From assembly GCA_012514775.1 (NCBI GenBank), contig JAAYZQ010000208.1, positions 1 through 10,442 of the forward strand: 10,442 nucleotides of DNA, read 5' to 3'. The DNA is from Anaerolineaceae bacterium (GTDB taxonomy: Bacteria > Chloroflexota > Anaerolineae > JAAYZQ01). The notes beneath the pieces were generated by a model that saw only the letters and a program-made list of their open reading frames with translations, made no database searches and was not told the origin of the DNA. The position numbers and the translations under genes were made by a program. Positions 1 to 6,971 of the stretch are shown here, piece by piece. Position 1 is the first letter of the stretch. Each line of letters opens with the position of its first letter.

Positions 1-690
1 AAGTTCGAGTACCGCCGCCGCTACAAGTTCTCCACCTACGCCACCTGGTGGATCCGGCAGGCCATCAGCCGCGCCATCGCCGACCAGGCACGGACCATCC
101 GCATCCCGGTGCACATGGTCGAGACCATCAGCCACCTTATCCGCACCCAGCGCCGGCTCCAGCAAGAGCTGGGACGAGACCCCCGGCCCGAAGACCTGGC
201 CCTCGACCCCCAGATGGGCGTCATCGTCGGGCTCGAAGAGGAGGACCGGGAGGCCATCCAGGAAGCGCTGGACGGCGAGCGGCGGTTGGACCCGCTGTTG
301 GCGCGCAAGCTGCGGCGGGCAGCCGGCCAGGTGGAGCGCATCATGCGCATCTCCCAGGAGCCCATGTCGCTGGAGACGCCCGTGGGCAGCGATGAGGACA
401 GCTACCTGGGGGACTTTATCAAGGACGAGACGATGCCCGAGCCCGACGACGCCGCGTCGCAGCAGCTCCTGCGCGAGCAGCTCCGCCTCATCCTGAACTC
501 GCTCAACCACCGGGAGCGGCAGGTGTTGGAGATGCGCTTCGGGCTGAAAGACGGCCAGAGCCACACGCTGGAAGAAGTCGGCCAGGCTTTTGGCGTCACC
601 CGCGAGCGGATCCGCCAGATCGAGGCCAAGGCCCTGCGCAAGCTCCGCCACCCCCTGCGCAGCCGCAAGCTCAGGGACTACCTGGGGTAA
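1..690 (+). CDS. rpoD: Primary sigma factor RpoD/SigA, C-terminal part (5' end outside window)
   Basis: This is the RNA polymerase housekeeping sigma factor, which directs core enzyme to -35/-10 promoters. The reading frame is open from base 1, so the gene is cut by the window edge and 229 codons remain. The first residues ([15 protein letters not shown], then [15 protein letters not shown]) are the highly conserved region 2.3/2.4-3.0 of group 1 sigma factors. Region 3 follows, then SLETPVG...LGDFIKDE (region 3.2 finger). Region 4 comes last, with the -35-binding helix-turn-helix around [20 protein letters not shown] and [10 protein letters not shown]. Between the region 3 helix ([10 protein letters not shown]) and [11 protein letters not shown] there are about 34 more residues than in the textbook E. 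coli/Bacillus proteins (about 217-318). I recall a similar insert in Chloroflexota. The gene ends at TAA, and the next promoter begins 4 bases later. Only the identity of upstream domains is unseen; the family call is secure. Confidence 0.97.
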   Translation, partial: KFEYRRRYKFSTYATWWIRQAISRAIADQARTIRIPVHMVETISHLIRTQRRLQQELGRDPRPEDLALDPQMGVIVGLEEEDREAIQEALDGERRLDPLLARKLRRAAGQVERIMRISQEPMSLETPVGSDEDSYLGDFIKDETMPEPDDAASQQLLREQLRLILNSLNHRERQVLEMRFGLKDGQSHTLEEVGQAFGVTRERIRQIEAKALRKLRHPLRSRKLRDYLG

Positions 691-694
691 GGAT

Positions 695-723
695 TTGACG
701 AAAAAACGGCGCTCGGGTATAAT
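695..723 (+). promoter_or_regulatory. Sigma-70 promoter for tRNA-Asn
   Basis: TTGACG (695-700) and TATAAT (718-723) are separated by exactly 17 bases, which is a near-consensus housekeeping promoter. Transcription would start near 730, about 9 bases before the mature tRNA 5' end. The -35 lies only 4 bases past the rpoD stop codon. The spacer and -10 sit inside an inverted repeat (705-712 with 726-733). Confidence 0.88.
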
Positions 724-733
724 GGGCGCCGTT
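705..733 (+). repeat. Inverted repeat enclosing the tRNA promoter -10; possible rpoD 3' hairpin
   Basis: AACGGCGC (705-712) is the exact reverse complement of GCGCCGTT (726-733), giving an 8-bp stem with a 13-base loop that contains TATAAT. In readthrough RNA from rpoD this could fold as a 3' hairpin. No T-tract follows it, so it is not a clear intrinsic terminator. The better terminator for both units is after the tRNA. Confidence 0.55.
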
Positions 734-738
734 ACCGT

Positions 739-814
739 TCCTCGGTAGCTCAATTGGCAGAGCGACCGGCTGTTAACCGGTTGGCTGGAAGTTCGAGTCT
801 TCCCCGAGGAGCCA
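739..814 (+). tRNA. tRNA-Asn (anticodon GUU)
   Basis: This is a 76-base cloverleaf. The acceptor stem TCCTCGG (739-745) pairs fully with CCGAGGA (804-810). The discriminator is G811 and CCA is genomically encoded (812-814). The anticodon stem ACCGG/CCGGT (765-769 with 777-781) closes the 7-base loop CTGTTAA, with anticodon GTT at 772-774, reading AAC/AAU. The D arm carries AGCTCAATTGGCAGAG and the T arm carries GTTCGAGTC, both canonical. The G discriminator fits bacterial tRNA-Asn. It is transcribed as a single-gene unit from its own promoter and ends at the terminator 26 bases downstream. Confidence 0.97.
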
Positions 815-839
815 GAAGAGGCACAATGCCTTCACCAAT

Positions 840-870
840 CGGCTCTCACCACAAGGGTGGGAGCCGTTTT
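840..870 (+). terminator. Rho-independent terminator after tRNA-Asn
   Basis: CGGCTCTCACC (840-850) pairs with GGTGGGAGCCG (856-866) over 11 positions, one of them a G-U pair, around a 5-base loop (ACAAG). TTTT follows immediately (867-870). It sits 26 bases after the tRNA and isolates the rpoD/tRNA region from the epimerase operon. Confidence 0.88.
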
Positions 871-914
871 CCGTCCAGGGCAAGAGCAACCTTCACAGCA
901 CAGCTCCCCGATAT

Positions 915-942
915 TTGCATTTTCGCCACGAAGTGTTAAGAT
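915..942 (+). promoter_or_regulatory. Probable promoter of the epimerase-kinase-regulator operon
   Basis: TTGCAT (915-920) and TAAGAT (937-942) are spaced 16 bases apart, and the -10 is preceded by TGT (934-936), giving an extended -10. The predicted start near 949 leaves a leader of about 100 bases to the GTG at 1052. No other -35/-10 pair of this quality is visible between the terminator at 870 and the gene. The rest of the gap holds only the small leader stems described separately. Confidence 0.5.
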
Positions 943-951
943 GAGCGAGCG

Positions 952-1013
952 TTCGCGCTGGCGCGAATCACGCCACCGGATGCAAGCAAGAGGCGCCATT
1001 GCCGGAACCCGGT
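952..1013 (+). other. Structured 5' leader of the epimerase mRNA
   Basis: TTCGCGC (952-958) is the exact reverse complement of GCGCGAA (961-967). CCGG (1002-1005) can pair with CCGG (1009-1012) around AAC, and a G-U pair extends it by one position (1001 with 1013). These stems lie between the predicted transcription start and the ribosome site. They could tune stability or translation, but I recognise no riboswitch family and no terminator/antiterminator arrangement. Confidence 0.3.
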
Positions 1014-1036
1014 ATAACGTGGGGCGCTGATAACAC

Positions 1037-1043
1037 GAGGAGG
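1037..1043 (+). promoter_or_regulatory. Ribosome binding site fixing the GTG start at 1052
   Basis: GAGGAGG is followed by an 8-base spacer and GTG. The strength of this site settles the non-ATG start. No in-frame ATG occurs nearby with a comparable Shine-Dalgarno match. Confidence 0.85.
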
Positions 1044-1051
1044 TGTGAACG

Positions 1052-2155
1052 GTGACGGTTATAACGCATGTCGAGATCTTTCAGCTCAATGTCGAGCTCC
1101 TGGGGCCGATTCGGGTGGCAATCGGCACGGTCAGTCACGCGCGCAACATCCTGGTCAAGATCCATGCGAGTGACGGCCTCGCCGGCCTCGGCGAGGGATC
1201 GCCCCTCGAGTTCATTGTCGGAGAAAGCCAGGCGAGCGATTTCGAGATCGCCAAATCACTCGCCCGCCTGCTGATTGGCCAGGACCCCCTGGCGCTGCAC
1301 GAGCGCATGGACGACCTGGATCGCTCCCTGGTCGGTAATCCGGCCCTCAAGTGCGCCGTGGACGTGGCGTTGCACGACCTGGTGGCCAAGCACGCCGGGC
1401 TGCCGCTGTACGCACTCCTCGGAGGGGGGAAAAGAGAGATTCACACCTGCAAGACCATCGGGATCGACGAGCCCGAGATCATGGCCCGCCGGGCTGCCGA
1501 GGTCAAGGAGGGCGGCTTTCCGGCCCTGAAGGTCAAGGTGGGTGTGGATTGGGCGGAGGACGTCCGTCGTATCCGGGCCATACGCCAGGCGCTCGGCGAC
1601 GGCTTCCCCATCCGGATCGACGCCAACCAGGGGTGGGATCCGCCAGAAGCTGTGCTCGCCGCGCGGGCGCTGGCCCCCTTTGACGTCGAGATCTGCGAGC
1701 AGCCGGTCGCTCACTGGAACTATGCCGGCCTCAAGCACGTCCGCGAGCACAGCCCGCTCCCCGTCATGGCCGACGAATCGCTGTTCGATCACCGCGATGC
1801 GTTCAAGCTGGCGTCCATGGGGGCGTGCGATCTGTTCAACATCAAGCTGGCCAAGTCGGGTGGTCTCCGGACGGCGGCCAAGATCGACGCCGTCGCCCAG
1901 GCCGCGGGCATTCGGTGTATGGTGGGCTGCATGGCCGAGACCCGCCTGGGCCTCGGCGCGGCTGCCCATTTCGTGTCGGCCCATCCCAACGTCCGGTTCG
2001 TCGATCTCGATGCTGCCTTCTTTCTTGCCGAGGACCCGGTGGTGGGTGGGATGGCTTATGACGGGGGCCGGGTGATCTTGTCCGATGCGCCCGGGCACGG
2101 GGCCGACATCGATCCCGGCTTCCTGGCCGGGCTGGAAAGCATCACCATTTCATGA
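1052..2155 (+). CDS. Enolase-superfamily enzyme, probable dipeptide (L-Ala-D/L-Glu type) epimerase
   Basis: This is a 367-residue cytoplasmic enzyme of the muconate lactonizing subgroup of the enolase superfamily. Visible catalytic features are the KxK acid/base motif (K160-V-K162), metal ligands D190 (RIDANQGW), E216 (ICEQP) and D241 (MADES), and the opposite-face lysine K265 (FNIKLAKSGG). Near the C-terminus GCMAETRLGLGAAAH is followed by D318-L-D320. In characterised dipeptide epimerases a DxD pair at this position holds the substrate's free amino group, so I favour epimerisation of Ala-Glu or a related dipeptide. That reaction turns D-residue murein peptides into usable L-L dipeptides. 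Length is normal for the family. The gene overlaps the downstream sensor kinase by 4 bases (ATGA), so the two are co-translated. Less likely alternatives are N-acylamino acid racemase/OSB synthase or muconate cycloisomerase. The superfamily is near certain; the substrate is inferred. Confidence 0.85.
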   Translation: MTVITHVEIFQLNVELLGPIRVAIGTVSHARNILVKIHASDGLAGLGEGSPLEFIVGESQASDFEIAKSLARLLIGQDPLALHERMDDLDRSLVGNPALKCAVDVALHDLVAKHAGLPLYALLGGGKREIHTCKTIGIDEPEIMARRAAEVKEGGFPALKVKVGVDWAEDVRRIRAIRQALGDGFPIRIDANQGWDPPEAVLAARALAPFDVEICEQPVAHWNYAGLKHVREHSPLPVMADESLFDHRDAFKLASMGACDLFNIKLAKSGGLRTAAKIDAVAQAAGIRCMVGCMAETRLGLGAAAHFVSAHPNVRFVDLDAAFFLAEDPVVGGMAYDGGRVILSDAPGHGADIDPGFLAGLESITIS

Positions 2156-4431
2156 CCGGAAGGCCGAGAGGCGCCAGCATCCGCGCGCACTTGCTGGTTG
2201 GCTTCGTGGGCATGGCGCTCCTGCCAGCCATGGCGATTGCCCTGGGCTCGATCGTCGTCGGGTACTTTACCGGGCGCCAGCAAGCGCTCGACCAGTTGGC
2301 GTCGGTGGCGGCCCTTCAAGAGCTCGAGATCCGGTCCTGGATCCAGGAGATGCAGGGCGAGTTGACTGTGGCCGCGAACGAGGAGTATGGCCTGGAGCGC
2401 GTCCACGTGGTGCTCGACCTGGCCCGCGACAACAAGTACTTGAGCTCCTACAACAAGGTCACGCGCAACTGGCTTGGCCGCCTCGTCACGCACACGCGGC
2501 ACTACGACGAGCTGTTCTTGCTCGATCTCGAGGGGCGGGTGGCCCTGTCCACGGATCCCGCCCATGAGGGCGAGAGCCACGGCCAGGCAGACTACTTCAA
2601 ACGCGGCCTGGAGGGCCCGACGGTGCAGCCCGAGTTCTGCGTGGGCCCCACCGTCGAGCCATCCGCCATCGTGGCGCTGCCCATCCGTTACCAGGACGGC
2701 GAGCTCCTGGGCGTGCTGGCCGGCCGGGCCAGCCTGGAACATCTGGCCCAGATCCTGAGCCAGAGGACGGGCCTGGGCACCACGGGCAAGGCCTACCTGG
2801 CCGACGCCACGGGCGTCCTGCTCACGGCCGACTCGGTGTGCAGCTCCGGCGCCCAAGCCGTCGGTACGGACCTGGGCGGCCTCCAGGCTGCCATCACCCC
2901 CCGTGCCAACGGTGCGGGCACGTACGACGATCTGCGAGGCGTCTCGGTCCTCGGCGTGTACCGCTGGGTGCCAGAGCTACAGGCCTCGCTCCTGGTGGAG
3001 CAGGATCTGGCCGAAGCGTTTCGCGCCATCATTGCCGGGCTGGCGGTTAACCTGGCCGTGGTATTCGCGGCCGTGGTGCTGGCCGTCGGTGCCTCGCTCT
3101 TGATCACACGCCGGATCGCAGAGCCCATCGTTGGCCTGGCACACGCCGCGGCCCAGGTCGCGACGGGCGATCTGAACCACACGGCGCCGGTCGACCGGAT
3201 AGACGAGATCGGGGTGCTGGCCGGCGCCTTCAACAGCATGACGGCTCAGCTCCGCGAGCTGATCGACGGGCTGGAGAGCCGGGTGCAGGAGCGCACGCAG
3301 GCGCTCCAACGCCGCGCCCTGGAGCTGGAGACGAGCGCGCGGGTTAGCCGCGAGATCACCTCCATCCTGGACATCGACGACCTGTTGGCCCGCGTGACGG
3401 CCCTCATCCGCGACGCCTTTGGCTACTACTACATCCAGATCTTTTTGCTTGACCGGGACAGCGGCGTGCTGATCGGACGGGCGGCCAGCGGCCCCCCGGG
3501 ACCTCAGGACCTGCGCCTGCCGCTCAGTGGGCCAAGCCTGAACGCCCGGGCTGCCGAGACCAACGAGGCGGTGCTCGTAAACGACGTGTCCCAGGAGCCC
3601 GGATTCCTGGCCGGCGAGCATTTGCCCGAGACGCGCTCCGAGCTGGTCATTCCGTTGTGCGCCGGAGACGAGATGATCGGCACGCTCGACCTCCAGCGCG
3701 CCGAGAAGGACGCCTTTACCGCCGAGGAGGTGCTGGTCCTGCAGAGCCTGGGCGACCAGATCGCCGTCGCCATCGAGAACGCGCGGCTGTACAACCGCAG
3801 CCGGGCCCTGGCGGTGGTCGAGGAGCGGAACCGGCTGGCCCGCGAGCTGCACGATTCCGTGACCCAGTCGCTCTACGGCCTGGTCGTGTTTGCCGGAGCG
3901 GCCCAGGAGGTCCTCGAGGCGGGCGATGGGATGCGGGCCAGGCGGCACCTGGCTCGCATCGAGGACGCCGCCCACAAGGCGCTCAGGGAGATGCGGCTGC
4001 TGCTGTACGAGCTGCGCCCGCCGATGCTCGAGGAGGAAGGGCTGGTAGGGGCGCTCCAGCAACGCCTGAACGCGGTAGAGGGCCGCACCGGCCTCCAGGT
4101 CTGCCTCTCGGTCGACGGCGAGATCGATCTGCCCGCGCCGGTGGAGGAAGGGCTGTACCGCATTGCGCAGGAGGCGCTCAACAACGCCCTGCGACACGCT
4201 GCTGCCATGTCGGTAGCCGTCCGCCTCAAGGCAGATGGGCAAGGGCTGGAGCTCGACGTAAAGGATGATGGCGGCGGCTTTGACGTCGCGGCGGCTGCCG
4301 ATCGAGGCGGCCTGGGCCTGGCGAGCATGCGCGAGCGCGCCGAGGCTCTGGGCGGCCGGCTGGAGATCGTGTCGCATCCAGGGGCGGGCACAACTGTGAA
4401 AGTGCGGGTAGAACGATGGGAGGGGCTGTGA
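2152..4431 (+). CDS. Membrane sensor histidine kinase, Cache-HAMP-GAF-HisKA_3-HATPase
   Basis: This 759-residue NarX/DesK-class kinase would autophosphorylate on a cue and pass phosphate to the adjacent regulator. Order of parts: transmembrane helix about 14-38; an extracytoplasmic double-Cache-like sensor about 40-285 (YDELFLLDLEGRV, DYFKRGLEG, TGKAYLADATGVLL); transmembrane helix about 292-319; HAMP about 320-372 (EPI...GDLNH...DEIGVLAGAFN); a short coiled coil; GAF about 400-545; and HisKA_3 with ERNRLARELHDSVTQ. H567 is the phosphoacceptor, and the HDxxxQ arrangement (D568, Q572) is the phosphatase motif of this class. HATPase_c has the N box EALNNALRH (674-682), DDGGGFD (705-711) and GGLGLASM (719-726). 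All key residues are intact. The start ATG overlaps the epimerase stop and has only a weak GGAAAG upstream, so translational coupling is likely. The ligand is unknown; periplasmic peptides would fit the context. Confidence 0.93.
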   Translation: MTGRPRGASIRAHLLVGFVGMALLPAMAIALGSIVVGYFTGRQQALDQLASVAALQELEIRSWIQEMQGELTVAANEEYGLERVHVVLDLARDNKYLSSYNKVTRNWLGRLVTHTRHYDELFLLDLEGRVALSTDPAHEGESHGQADYFKRGLEGPTVQPEFCVGPTVEPSAIVALPIRYQDGELLGVLAGRASLEHLAQILSQRTGLGTTGKAYLADATGVLLTADSVCSSGAQAVGTDLGGLQAAITPRANGAGTYDDLRGVSVLGVYRWVPELQASLLVEQDLAEAFRAIIAGLAVNLAVVFAAVVLAVGASLLITRRIAEPIVGLAHAAAQVATGDLNHTAPVDRIDEIGVLAGAFNSMTAQLRELIDGLESRVQERTQALQRRALELETSARVSREITSILDIDDLLARVTALIRDAFGYYYIQIFLLDRDSGVLIGRAASGPPGPQDLRLPLSGPSLNARAAETNEAVLVNDVSQEPGFLAGEHLPETRSELVIPLCAGDEMIGTLDLQRAEKDAFTAEEVLVLQSLGDQIAVAIENARLYNRSRALAVVEERNRLARELHDSVTQSLYGLVVFAGAAQEVLEAGDGMRARRHLARIEDAAHKALREMRLLLYELRPPMLEEEGLVGALQQRLNAVEGRTGLQVCLSVDGEIDLPAPVEEGLYRIAQEALNNALRHAAAMSVAVRLKADGQGLELDVKDDGGGFDVAAAADRGGLGLASMRERAEALGGRLEIVSHPGAGTTVKVRVERWEGL
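4418..4425 (+). promoter_or_regulatory. Ribosome binding site for the response regulator
   Basis: GGGAGGGG lies inside the end of the kinase gene, with the GGAGG core 7 bases before ATG 4431. It favours ATG 4431 over the upstream in-frame ATG at 4416, which the site itself overlaps. GTG 4428 is the only close competitor. Confidence 0.7.
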
Positions 4432-5093
4432 TGACCGAGGCGGAGCGGATCCGCGTCCTGATCGCGGAGGATCATACGGTGGTGCGGGAAGGGATCTGCG
4501 CCCTGATCGAGGCCCGGCCGGAGATGGAGGTCGTGGGCCAGGCGTCCGACGGGGTCGAGGCGGTTCTCCAGGCCCGCGCGCTGCGGCCCGACGTCATTGT
4601 CATGGATCTGGTCATGCCCCGCAAGGGCGGGGCCGAGGCCATCGCCGAGATCAAGGCCGAGAACCCCGAAACCCGCATCCTGGTCCTGACCAGTTTTGCC
4701 GAGGACCGGCTGGCATTGGAGGCCATCAAGGCCGGAGCCACCGGCTATCTGCTCAAGGACTCGTCCTCCCGCGACCTCCTCCATGCCATCCACGACGTCT
4801 ATCGGGGCGAGCTGTCGTTGCAGCCATCGACCGCCTTGAAAGTCATCCGCGCGTTGCACGGTCCGCCCGAGCCACCCCCCGCCGGGGCGACCCTCACCGC
4901 CCGCGAAGTTGAAGTGCTCAAGCTGGTGGCCCAGGGCATGTCGAACCAGGACGTTGCCCAGCAACTGGGCGTCAGCGAGCGGACCGTGACCACCCACGTC
5001 AGCAGCATCCTGGGCAAGCTGAACCTGGCGAACCGCACCCAGGCCGCGTTATACGCCGTGCACGAAGGGCTGGCGGGCGATTTGCCTACGTAG
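4431..5093 (+). CDS. NarL/LuxR-family response regulator
   Basis: This 220-residue DNA-binding partner of the preceding kinase starts one base inside that gene's stop (TGATG). The receiver domain (about 7-125) has the acidic pocket E13-D14, phosphoacceptor D59 (VIVMDLVMP), T87 (LVLTSF) and K109 (GYLLKDSS), all intact. A Pro-rich linker (about 144-152, GPPEPPPAG) leads to a GerE/LuxR helix-turn-helix (about 154-215: LTAREVEVLKLVAQGMSNQDVA, then VSERTVTTHVSSILGKL). It was probably recruited to regulate the transporter gene immediately downstream, because a NarL-like inverted repeat overlaps its own stop codon. An upstream start at 4416 would add five residues (MGGAV) but lacks its own ribosome site. 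The family call is secure; the target genes are inferred from position. Confidence 0.94.
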   Translation: MTEAERIRVLIAEDHTVVREGICALIEARPEMEVVGQASDGVEAVLQARALRPDVIVMDLVMPRKGGAEAIAEIKAENPETRILVLTSFAEDRLALEAIKAGATGYLLKDSSSRDLLHAIHDVYRGELSLQPSTALKVIRALHGPPEPPPAGATLTAREVEVLKLVAQGMSNQDVAQQLGVSERTVTTHVSSILGKLNLANRTQAALYAVHEGLAGDLPT

Positions 5094-5102
5094 AAATACG
5101 TA
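5087..5102 (+). promoter_or_regulatory. NarL-like 7-2-7 inverted repeat, candidate operator
   Basis: TACGTAG-AA-ATACGTA consists of two heptamers in inverted orientation separated by 2 bases, with 6 of 7 positions symmetric. It has the TAC...GTA outer bases of the E. coli NarL 7-2-7 site. It overlaps the response regulator stop codon (TAG 5091-5093) and lies about 100 bases before the predicted start of the transporter transcript. Confidence 0.5.
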
Positions 5103-5144
5103 CCTTTCCCGCACGCACAGGCCGTGGTTTGTACGAGCCTGGAA

Positions 5145-5150
5145 TACGTA
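5145..5150 (+). promoter_or_regulatory. Third TACGTA palindrome, candidate proximal regulator site
   Basis: AATACGTA (5143-5150) repeats exactly the right half of the distal site (5095-5102). It is centred about 48 bases before the predicted transcription start, close to where NarL-type activators contact polymerase. No second heptamer is visible at the 7-2-7 spacing, so this is a half-site or an overlapping 6-base palindrome. Confidence 0.4.
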
Positions 5151-5180
5151 GCTGTGGCGATGCGTAACAGGACCGTCCGA

Positions 5181-5189
5181 TGGTACAAT
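5181..5189 (+). promoter_or_regulatory. Extended -10 promoter of the peptide-binding lipoprotein gene
   Basis: TGG-TACAAT (5181-5189) is an extended -10. The region where a -35 should lie (about 5160-5166) has no good match, which is typical of an activator-dependent promoter. Transcription would begin near 5196. A 6-bp hairpin (CCGGCC 5203-5208 with GGCCGG 5212-5217) then sits at the very 5' end of the message and may protect it from decay. Confidence 0.5.
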
Positions 5190-5240
5190 ATGGTATCACC
5201 CACCGGCCCCAGGCCGGGATTTGGCATTGAGGCCGAACAA

Positions 5241-5247
5241 AAGGAGG
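5241..5247 (+). promoter_or_regulatory. Ribosome binding site fixing the lipoprotein start at 5256
   Basis: AAGGAGG with an 8-base spacer to ATG. The frame is open further upstream to an ATG at 5124, but the residues encoded there are not signal-peptide-like and would bury the secretion signal. The ATG at 5256 is therefore the real start. Confidence 0.92.
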
Positions 5248-5255
5248 AGCGAACC

Positions 5256-6962
5256 ATGAAACCAAGGACCATCGGACTGCTGTCGGCGCTGATTGTACTC
5301 AGCCTGCTCGCGACCGCGTGCGGCCCTACCCCGGCTCCGCAGGTTGTCGAGAAAGAGGTGACCCGGGTTGTCTCCGAGACGATCGTGGAGACCGTCGTTG
5401 TCGAGGGCACCCCCCAGGTCGTGGAAAAAGTGGTCACGACCACCCCCGAGCCGACCGCGGGACCGGCTGCGGGTGGGACGCTCGTCTATATCATCAACGG
5501 CGAGCCGGACAGCCTTGATCCCCACAAGACCGTGCGACAGGATTCGTGGGCCGTGATGAGATATGTCCATGGCTCGCTGGTCCTCCAGGATCCGGAGGGC
5601 AACTATGTGCCCTACCTGGCCGAGAGCTGGGAGATGTCGGAGGACGGGCTGACGTGGACCTTTCATCTGAAGGAAGGCATCACCTTCCAGGACGGCACGC
5701 CCCTGACCGCCCAGGACGTCGCCTGGACCTATACGCGGGCCAAGGACCCGGCCAACCCCGGTGCCGCAGGCGCCGCTCTGGCCGCCGTCGAGTCCATCGA
5801 GGCAACGGACGACTTGACCGTGGTCATGCACCTGCCGCAGCCATTCTTCCCGCTGCTCACCAGCCTGTCCGACCCCGCTTACTTTGGCATCCTGTCACAA
5901 AAAGCCGTCGAGGCCGAAGACTATGGCCGCGAGCCGATGGGTAGCGGCCCGTACCGGTTCAAGGAGTGGGTCACCGGGGAAAAGATCGTGCTGGAGCGCA
6001 ATCCCGACTTTGACTGGGCACCGGAGTATGCCCACGCGGGTCCCTGGTACTTTGACGAGATCGAGTTTCGCATCATCCCTGAAACGGCCACCCAGGTGGT
6101 CAGCATGGAGGCCGGCGAAATCCACGTTAGCGCTGTGTCACCCAACGACGTGGACATCATCCGGCAGACGGACCTGTTTACCCTGTACGACGTCTTCCAG
6201 CCCGGCACGGGTCCCTATCTCCAGTTCAACAACGCAATGCCCCCCCTCGACTACGTGCGGGTGCGCCAGGCCCTGAGCATGGCCATCGACCGGGACGTGG
6301 TGGTCAAGGTTGCGACCAAGGGGCAGGCCGTGCCCCAATACGGGCCGCTCTCCCCGGCCACCATCGGCTACTGGCAGGGCGTGGACTATGTCGGGTACAA
6401 GTACAACCTAGAGAAGGCCAAGGCGCTGATGGAAGAGGCCGGCTACACGGCCAATGCCTCGGGCATGCTCGAGAAGGACGGCGAGCCGCTCCAGTTCACG
6501 CTAAAGACCATCGCCGGCGAGGAAACCTGGCTGCGGATCGCCGAGATTCTCCAGGAGCAGTTCAGAGCGCTGGGTGTCGAGGTCCAGCTTGAACAGCAGG
6601 AAGCGGGTGCGCTCGTCGGCGACGAGATCAGTGGCAACTATGAGATGGGCATGATGCAGGTCGGCTGGTCCGATGCGGACATCCTCTACCAGTTGTTCCA
6701 CTCCAGCATGGTCGGGGCGATGAACATGAGCCAGCTCAGCGATCCGGAACTGGACGAGATGCTGACCAAGACCCGCACCACGCTCGATCCTGAGGCCCGG
6801 CAGCAGTGGGTGGACGACGTGCAGCGCTACATCACCGAGCAGGCGTTTATCGCCCCGCTGCTGTCGGCGTTGAGCTACTATGCGGTGAGCAACGACGTCG
6901 AGGGAGAGGTGGTCGCCAGGACCTATGATCTGTTGCTCGACGACGCCTACCTGGTAAAGTAA
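5256..6962 (+). CDS. Peptide ABC transporter substrate-binding lipoprotein (SBP family 5)
   Basis: This 568-residue extracytoplasmic receptor would deliver short peptides to a Dpp/Opp-type importer. The N-terminus MKPRTIG is followed by a hydrophobic stretch and a lipobox-like LLATAC, so C22 would be lipidated and anchored. Residues about 24-73 form a low-complexity spacer with PQVVEK twice (28-33 and 53-58) and a Thr/Pro tail, a style I associate with Chloroflexota lipoproteins. The family-5 fold follows: NGEPDSLDPHKT (81-92), YLAESWEMSEDGLTWTFHL, GITFQDGTPLTAQDVAWTY, GSGPYRF, and VRQALSMAIDRDVVV. No frameshift is visible. The next transporter gene seen is the permease starting at 10415, so the binding protein is separated from it by two hydrolase genes. 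The substrate could also be nickel, a sugar or another cluster-5 ligand; peptide is favoured by the neighbouring epimerase and hydrolases. Confidence 0.93.
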   Translation: MKPRTIGLLSALIVLSLLATACGPTPAPQVVEKEVTRVVSETIVETVVVEGTPQVVEKVVTTTPEPTAGPAAGGTLVYIINGEPDSLDPHKTVRQDSWAVMRYVHGSLVLQDPEGNYVPYLAESWEMSEDGLTWTFHLKEGITFQDGTPLTAQDVAWTYTRAKDPANPGAAGAALAAVESIEATDDLTVVMHLPQPFFPLLTSLSDPAYFGILSQKAVEAEDYGREPMGSGPYRFKEWVTGEKIVLERNPDFDWAPEYAHAGPWYFDEIEFRIIPETATQVVSMEAGEIHVSAVSPNDVDIIRQTDLFTLYDVFQPGTGPYLQFNNAMPPLDYVRVRQALSMAIDRDVVVKVATKGQAVPQYGPLSPATIGYWQGVDYVGYKYNLEKAKALMEEAGYTANASGMLEKDGEPLQFTLKTIAGEETWLRIAEILQEQFRALGVEVQLEQQEAGALVGDEISGNYEMGMMQVGWSDADILYQLFHSSMVGAMNMSQLSDPELDEMLTKTRTTLDPEARQQWVDDVQRYITEQAFIAPLLSALSYYAVSNDVEGEVVARTYDLLLDDAYLVK

Positions 6963-6971
6963 CCCGGCAGC

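Noticed and set aside
819..830. Short GGCA/TGCC hairpin just after the tRNA as a separate regulatory element
   Set aside because: The stem is only about 4 bp and lies in the short trailer before a far stronger terminator.
754..939. Small + strand open frame crossing the tRNA and its terminator
   Set aside because: It overlaps the tRNA-Asn gene and a strong intrinsic terminator and has no ribosome site or recognisable product.
2977..4377. Minus-strand open frame of 466 codons opposite the kinase gene
   Set aside because: Low-complexity composition and no motif; the + strand has complete HAMP, GAF, HisKA_3 and HATPase motifs.
5124..5255. Possible N-terminal extension of the lipoprotein from ATG 5124
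   Set aside because: The extension crosses the promoter and the ribosome site AAGGAGG, and would bury the signal peptide that starts at 5256.
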